From Dryococelus australis (lineage: Eukaryota; Arthropoda; Insecta; Phasmatodea; Phasmatidae), in assembly GCA_029891345.1 (NCBI GenBank), contig CM057009.1, positions 301,421,466-301,485,465 on the forward strand: a DNA stretch of 64,000 nt, written 5' to 3'. The position numbers and the translations under genes were made by a program. Shown here piece by piece: positions 60,486-64,000 of the stretch. The stretch's first letter is position 1. Each line of letters starts with the position of its first letter. The notes under the pieces are model-generated. The model had not been told where the DNA came from. It ran no database searches and saw nothing but the letters and a program-made list of their open reading frames with translations.

Positions 60486-61640
60486 ATGGAAGACATACTT
60501 AATGTTGAAGACCCTGTCAGCAATGAAAATGCAATCACCAATACAGAAATACGTGTGTATGAAGCATTCTGAGCAGGTCTGTACACATTTCCATCGGAAA
60601 TAAGGATTTCAATACAAAATCATATTTACATGTTGCCATCGAAATCAAGTTTAAGGTTTAGAGGAACAATTAAAAAGACAGCCAATAAAATAATCCAGCA
60701 GCTACAAAAATAGTAAGAAATGGTATACTTAATTTAATCGACAGAATTGCATATCTGCTAAATGGAGTGGAAATCGATCAAACATGAAATGCTGGAATTA
60801 ATTACACAATAAAGAACTATATTTCAGGAACTATAAACTATATTTATACAGTGTTTATGGCTGGGTGGAACAATGCTAGTGATTGCTCACTACAAATAAA
60901 CCCAGATGGAAAATACAAAGTTGTTGTACTGTTAAGTATGGCGATAGGCTTTGCTGAAGACCACACAAACATCATATTAAATGCTAAACAAGAATTAGTT
61001 ATTCTATTCAGCAATATGCATTTGAATGCTATACACAATACAGCTAATAATGCGGGAGGTGTAACATTTGAATTAATCAGTGCCGAATGGTTGATGCCGT
61101 ATATTGAAATTAACAATTGTGAACATGTAAAGTTTTTAAAATTTATCGGAAAAGGGAAGGATCTAGACATTGCATTCAATTTTGTAGGTTTTTCCACCAC
61201 TGCCAACATCACAAAAAAATTATTTGGTACGTGAAATCAAGTTTTTCGTCAGAAAAACCAAGATATGTTGTAATTTGTTTTCGAACAAATCGACAAAACA
61301 ATTTAAAACTGATATATCAATATTCGATAATTGTGATATGAAAAATGTTAAACTGTATCTAAACAGTCAAACTTACCCCTATGTGGATTTAAATATGAAC
61401 TTTTCCAATGGGGAATTCCTTATGTCATATTATTTGTATAGAAAGTTTCAGGAAATATATTATAACAAAATCAGTTCACAGATCCTAGAAACCAAATCAT
61501 TTAAAACCAGAGGAACATTGAAATTATTGAAAATACACCAATTTCAGTAAATATGCAATCTTATGCTCTTATAATTTATAATAGATTAGCGAGTTACAAT
61601 GTAAGAGATAAGCTGGTGAAAATATTGAATCGAGTCAGTA
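60486..61640 (+). pseudogene. Major capsid protein (double jelly-roll) of the Polinton, broken
   Basis: The ATG at 60486 starts MEDILNVEDPVSN. Recognisable blocks follow in order: a stop (TGA) at 60570, GTIKKTANK near 60665, RIAYLLNGVEID near 60745-60780, GWNNASDC with VVVLLSMAIGFAEDHTNIILNAKQELVI at 60865-61005, and IEWLMP-type SAEWLMPYIEI near 61085. Then come FDNCDMKNVKLYLNSQTYPYVDLN near 61325-61400 and the C-terminal end SVNMQSYALIIYNRL near 61550-61600. This is the layout of the double jelly-roll capsid protein that forms the Polinton shell. The 384-codon-equivalent length is near the family's normal size, so little has been deleted. At least five stops and frame changes make it non-functional. 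The end runs in frame into the next gene's remnant. Confidence 0.87.
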
Positions 61641-62200
61641 CACGAACCATGGCTATGATGAGATGTTTTGCAATGTGCAAGGATTTCAGTCTGCAGAAAA
61701 AAAGATATTGTCATTAAAGAATTAACTATTACTGATATGGAAGAACATACAATTGTATTCAGGTTCAAATCACGGTTTGACTGGAAATATCTACCTCCTA
61801 AATACAAGGCAACTAATAGATGGGTTACTAACCATCACCATGGTTTAAAATGGGAGTGTGGATGTATACAGTATGAGAATATTGGAAGATATTTGCAAAG
61901 ATTACCTAAATATTGTGAAATATATCTAGGCAGAGTTAGGTGGAGTTAAGCAAAAATGTATCTTCGAAAGTGTGTATATCAGGAAAGTAATATATATTCA
62001 AAAAGAATACAATTGCCCCTCGTTCAAACAATTGCGTAAAACACATGGATCTAATTCAATGTTATTTCTGCAGAGGAAAATTCAAAATTAATGCTAAATT
62101 GGGCAATGATGTCCGACTGGGGTGAAACAGAGTTTGATGATACTCCTCCTGAATCACCTGTGGATGTTATTTGTGTCATATGGCATTATTTAGGATGAGT
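61640..62200 (+). pseudogene. Polinton-associated conserved protein of unknown function, copy 1
   Basis: Counterpart of 42316-42681. The best frame, 61668-61949, includes IKELTITDMEEHT, KYLPPKYKATNRWVTNHHHGLKW and KYCEIYLGRVR. After a frame change the text ESV..VIYIQKEYNCPSFKQLRKTHG follows at about 61965-62045, then a last part with DDTPPESP. Neither copy is intact, but between them every segment is represented. Located directly after the major capsid gene. Confidence 0.72.
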
Positions 62201-63264
62201 GAAATTTAATATTAAAAGTATTTGATTGTATGTAATCCACTACTTCATAAAAATGTTTCGAAAAGAAAACGAAGTTACATGTTCATGCATACAGAAATCT
62301 AAATGTAAATCGAATACGAGCAAGTTATTAGCACATTAAAGTAAACCATTTTGACTGTTTTGGAAAGAAATAGTTTTAGTATCTTTGTGTCACTCCTACT
62401 GTAAACATACCTTTCTTCCACCCAACTGCTATTTACATCTCTATAAACCCTGGAAACTCAAGTGTGAATTACTATTGTTTGCTTAATATAATTATAAGTC
62501 ATTTTGTAGAGAAATGCAATGGGGTGCTTCATTTCAAAAATATTCAATATCCCTTAGAGGGTGAAAAATGTAATGATTTAATATCTTGTCCAGATCTTTA
62601 AAAAAATGTTGTGTATACCGTATGTGTCGAAATACAAGTCTACCAGCGAGCACCGAAGAAGTGTATTCGCACTTTTATTAATCTTTTCCTGATTTACCAG
62701 AATGTATAATATTACACACACCTGAATACACGAAAAAATATAACAATCGAACAGATGAAAATACTAAAAATATTGCCAAGGAGAGAATGGAAATGATACA
62801 ATGTAAAAAATGTTTTTGTAAACACACAGTGATGAGAGAATGAATTCTGCAAGCAAATATACCAAAATAAATGGTTTGAAACATTTTTTACTCTTTTGCT
62901 GACTTTGCGAAGTCATGAATTGTAATATTCCCATATTCTGACAATCAAATATTACATAAACTTTGTTTGCGTGCATTTAACATTCAAATCTAAATGTGTT
63001 TTCACATAAAAGATTGTGTGTGGGATAATTATTAAATAAACCTTTAGTAATTTGTAAGTAATTTAATACATACAACTATTTAAACGTACATTCTAGGATT
63101 CAAATGTCTTATGTTTAAAAATGCATGTTTAACACCTTTAATTCAGGCGTATTGTGTTTAAAACGAATAATGTAATCTAATTGCTTCCTTGATTAGCCTA
63201 TAACTTCCTATAAAAGGTGTACACTTTACAGTTTCATTCTAATCTAAATAGTACATAAGAAATT
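62201..63264. other. AT-rich spacer between Polinton remnant and zinc-finger gene
   Basis: Similarity to the second Polinton copy persists to about 62370. After that no gene is recognised. TATAAAAGG at 63209-63217 is the TATA box of the next gene, 56 bp before its ATG. Confidence 0.45.
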
Positions 63265-63411
63265 ATGTCTTTGCTGTGTCGCTTCTGCGATACAGAATTT
63301 ACAGTTCTGCGGAACTTACGACATGAAAGAATGAGCTGTGGAATGAAGAATTCAAAAAAGCAGTTTCAGTGTGATTTCTGCCAGAAATTTTTTTTTGGAG
63401 AGATGCTTTAA
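63265..63411 (+). CDS. Zinc-finger protein start, truncated by frameshift
   Basis: The ATG at 63265 follows a good TATA box (63209). The 48-codon frame has one complete C2HC finger (Cys5, Cys8, His20, Cys25) and the first half of a second (Cys36, Cys39), then ends at TAA 63409 after a nine-T run (63389-63397). Slippage in that run probably broke the frame: after it, other frames carry a Pro/Ala-rich linker (63428-63607) and a long open segment (63607 onwards). The TATA-to-ATG layout and place after the Polinton block suggest it may belong to the element. A host or other-element origin is possible. Function: probably DNA- or RNA-binding. Confidence 0.45.
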   Translation: MSLLCRFCDTEFTVLRNLRHERMSCGMKNSKKQFQCDFCQKFFFGEML

Positions 63412-63427
63412 ATATACATTGTGAAAC

Positions 63428-63606
63428 TTGCTACACTGGTTCCCCCCTCCACATTCTGCTCCAAATTCTGCTCCGCAATCTGCTCCACATCCTAAGACAA
63501 CACCACAGTTAGCTCCGCACTTAACATTTCCAGCTCCAGCTACTGCAAAACACTTAACATTTCCAGCTCCACCTACTGAATTACCTCCAAAAAGTCTATA
63601 TGTTAA
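63428..63606 (+). pseudogene. Pro/Ala-rich linker of the zinc-finger protein, frameshifted
   Basis: The plus-strand frame carries imperfect repeats of PAPATAKHLTF / PAPPTELPP type and NSAPQSAPHP. It is low-complexity but coding-like, because the repeats are at the protein level with silent differences. It lies between the zinc-finger start and the open downstream segment, each in a different frame. Confidence 0.4.
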
Positions 63607-64000
63607 TTCAGGGATGAAAATATTTTGATTTCCAAGTCTCCAGCTTCAGTGAAAATTTCATCATATAATCTCAAATATGAGATCCTCGCTAGCGCATTTG
63701 CCGGCAGGCTAACTGATGTAGAGATAGTTAATGATAGGCTTGACAGTGATGCAGACTTTTCTCATTTTATCCAGTATAAAGTCACTTTATTAAGCTTAAT
63801 AATGGAATCACCCAGGCTTTTAGATTATTTTGTTTCTGTAGTGGATAAGTACATTAAATCCCTCATGGCAGAGGAAGATGCTTCGCAAACCTTCTATTTT
63901 CAAAGTAGTTCCCTCCCTGTCCTACACTCGTCCGATGTTGGTGAACTTTATGACAATAACATAGTACCTTATTTAATAACCAGACTTGAAGAATGTAGTG
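63607..64000 (+). CDS. Open downstream segment running off the window (unknown domain)
   Basis: A frame of 131 codons without a stop, from 63607 (just after TAA 63604) to the window edge. It has no own start and so probably continues the zinc-finger protein. It is mostly helical in appearance (FAGRLTDVEIVNDRLDSD, FIQYKVTLLSLIM, LLDYFVSVVDKYIKSLM) and acidic, with good amino-acid balance. I do not recognise the family. It is the best-preserved large frame in the right part of the window. Confidence 0.5.

Larger units (their letters stand above)
55187..62400. mobile_element. Decayed Polinton/Maverick (virus-like) element, copy 1
   Basis: The gene set is that of a Polinton. Minus-strand genes are a retroviral-like integrase with chromodomain, an uncharacterised Polinton protein, a coiled-coil protein and an FtsK/HerA-type packaging ATPase. 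Plus-strand genes are a phospholipase A2-like protein, penton and major capsid proteins, a small basic protein and a conserved unknown. Protein-primed DNA polymerase B and the adenovirus-type protease are not in the window. They may lie beyond 64000 or be lost. The right limit is uncertain; the zinc-finger gene at 63265 may also belong. Most genes carry stops or frameshifts. Confidence 0.88.

Overview
This is an AT-rich, gene-poor stretch of an animal nuclear genome, most likely an arthropod and probably an insect. The evidence is the mixture of mobile elements: Ty3/gypsy-type LTRs, hAT, Tc1/mariner, a PIF/Harbinger-like MITE, a Mutator-like transposase paired with a YqaJ nuclease, and Polinton/Maverick (virus-like) DNA. 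I found no conserved host protein-coding gene, rRNA, tRNA or CRISPR array. Nearly every recognisable coding sequence is a decayed mobile-element or virus-like gene. The species cannot be named from the sequence.

Layout. 0.5-5.4 kb: a truncated inverted LTR, an irregular array of about 110 bp units carrying a tRNA B-box-like motif, and a solo LTR of the same family with a 4-bp target duplication. 13.5-15.3 kb: Mutator-like transposase plus YqaJ nuclease pseudogene on the minus strand. 17.4-18.1 kb: mariner-like pseudogene. 19.5-20.2 kb: short hAT element with an 8-bp duplication. 23.2-26.5 kb: 5'-truncated gypsy-type element, with a decayed integrase, an unusual repetitive C-terminal tail and a 3' LTR of the same family as those at 0.5 and 3.5 kb. 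28.8-29.3 kb: a second kind of solo LTR. 29.9-36 kb: fold-back elements, a palindromic Tc1 derivative and a Harbinger-like MITE, plus a CpG-richer patch that could be a promoter. Three copies of an unclassified repeat (called R2 here) lie at 36.6-38.0, 42.9-44.5 (inverted) and 49.1-50.4 kb. 51.05-54.63 kb: complete-length but dead hAT transposon with perfect 8-bp target duplications.

The most interesting part is 55.2-64 kb, a decayed Polinton/Maverick. On the minus strand are the packaging ATPase, a coiled-coil fibre-like protein, and an uncharacterised Polinton protein running into the integrase (DDE core plus chromodomain). On the plus strand, divergently, are a phospholipase A2-like protein, a penton-type minor capsid protein, a small basic protein, a double-jelly-roll major capsid protein and an uncharacterised conserved protein. 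Beyond them is a zinc-finger gene with its own TATA box whose downstream frame is still open at the window edge. Several genes have a TATA-like box 36-56 bp before the ATG. A second, inverted Polinton remnant lies at 41.9-42.7 kb and matches the 61.6-62.4 kb part of the first. No DNA polymerase B or protease gene of the element is inside the window. Almost all of its genes carry stops, frameshifts or changed key residues, so this is a fossil and not an active element.

Element ends supported by target duplications are exact. Borders of decayed genes and diverged repeats are approximate. All family assignments come from reading translated motifs and known domain signatures by eye, not from database searches.
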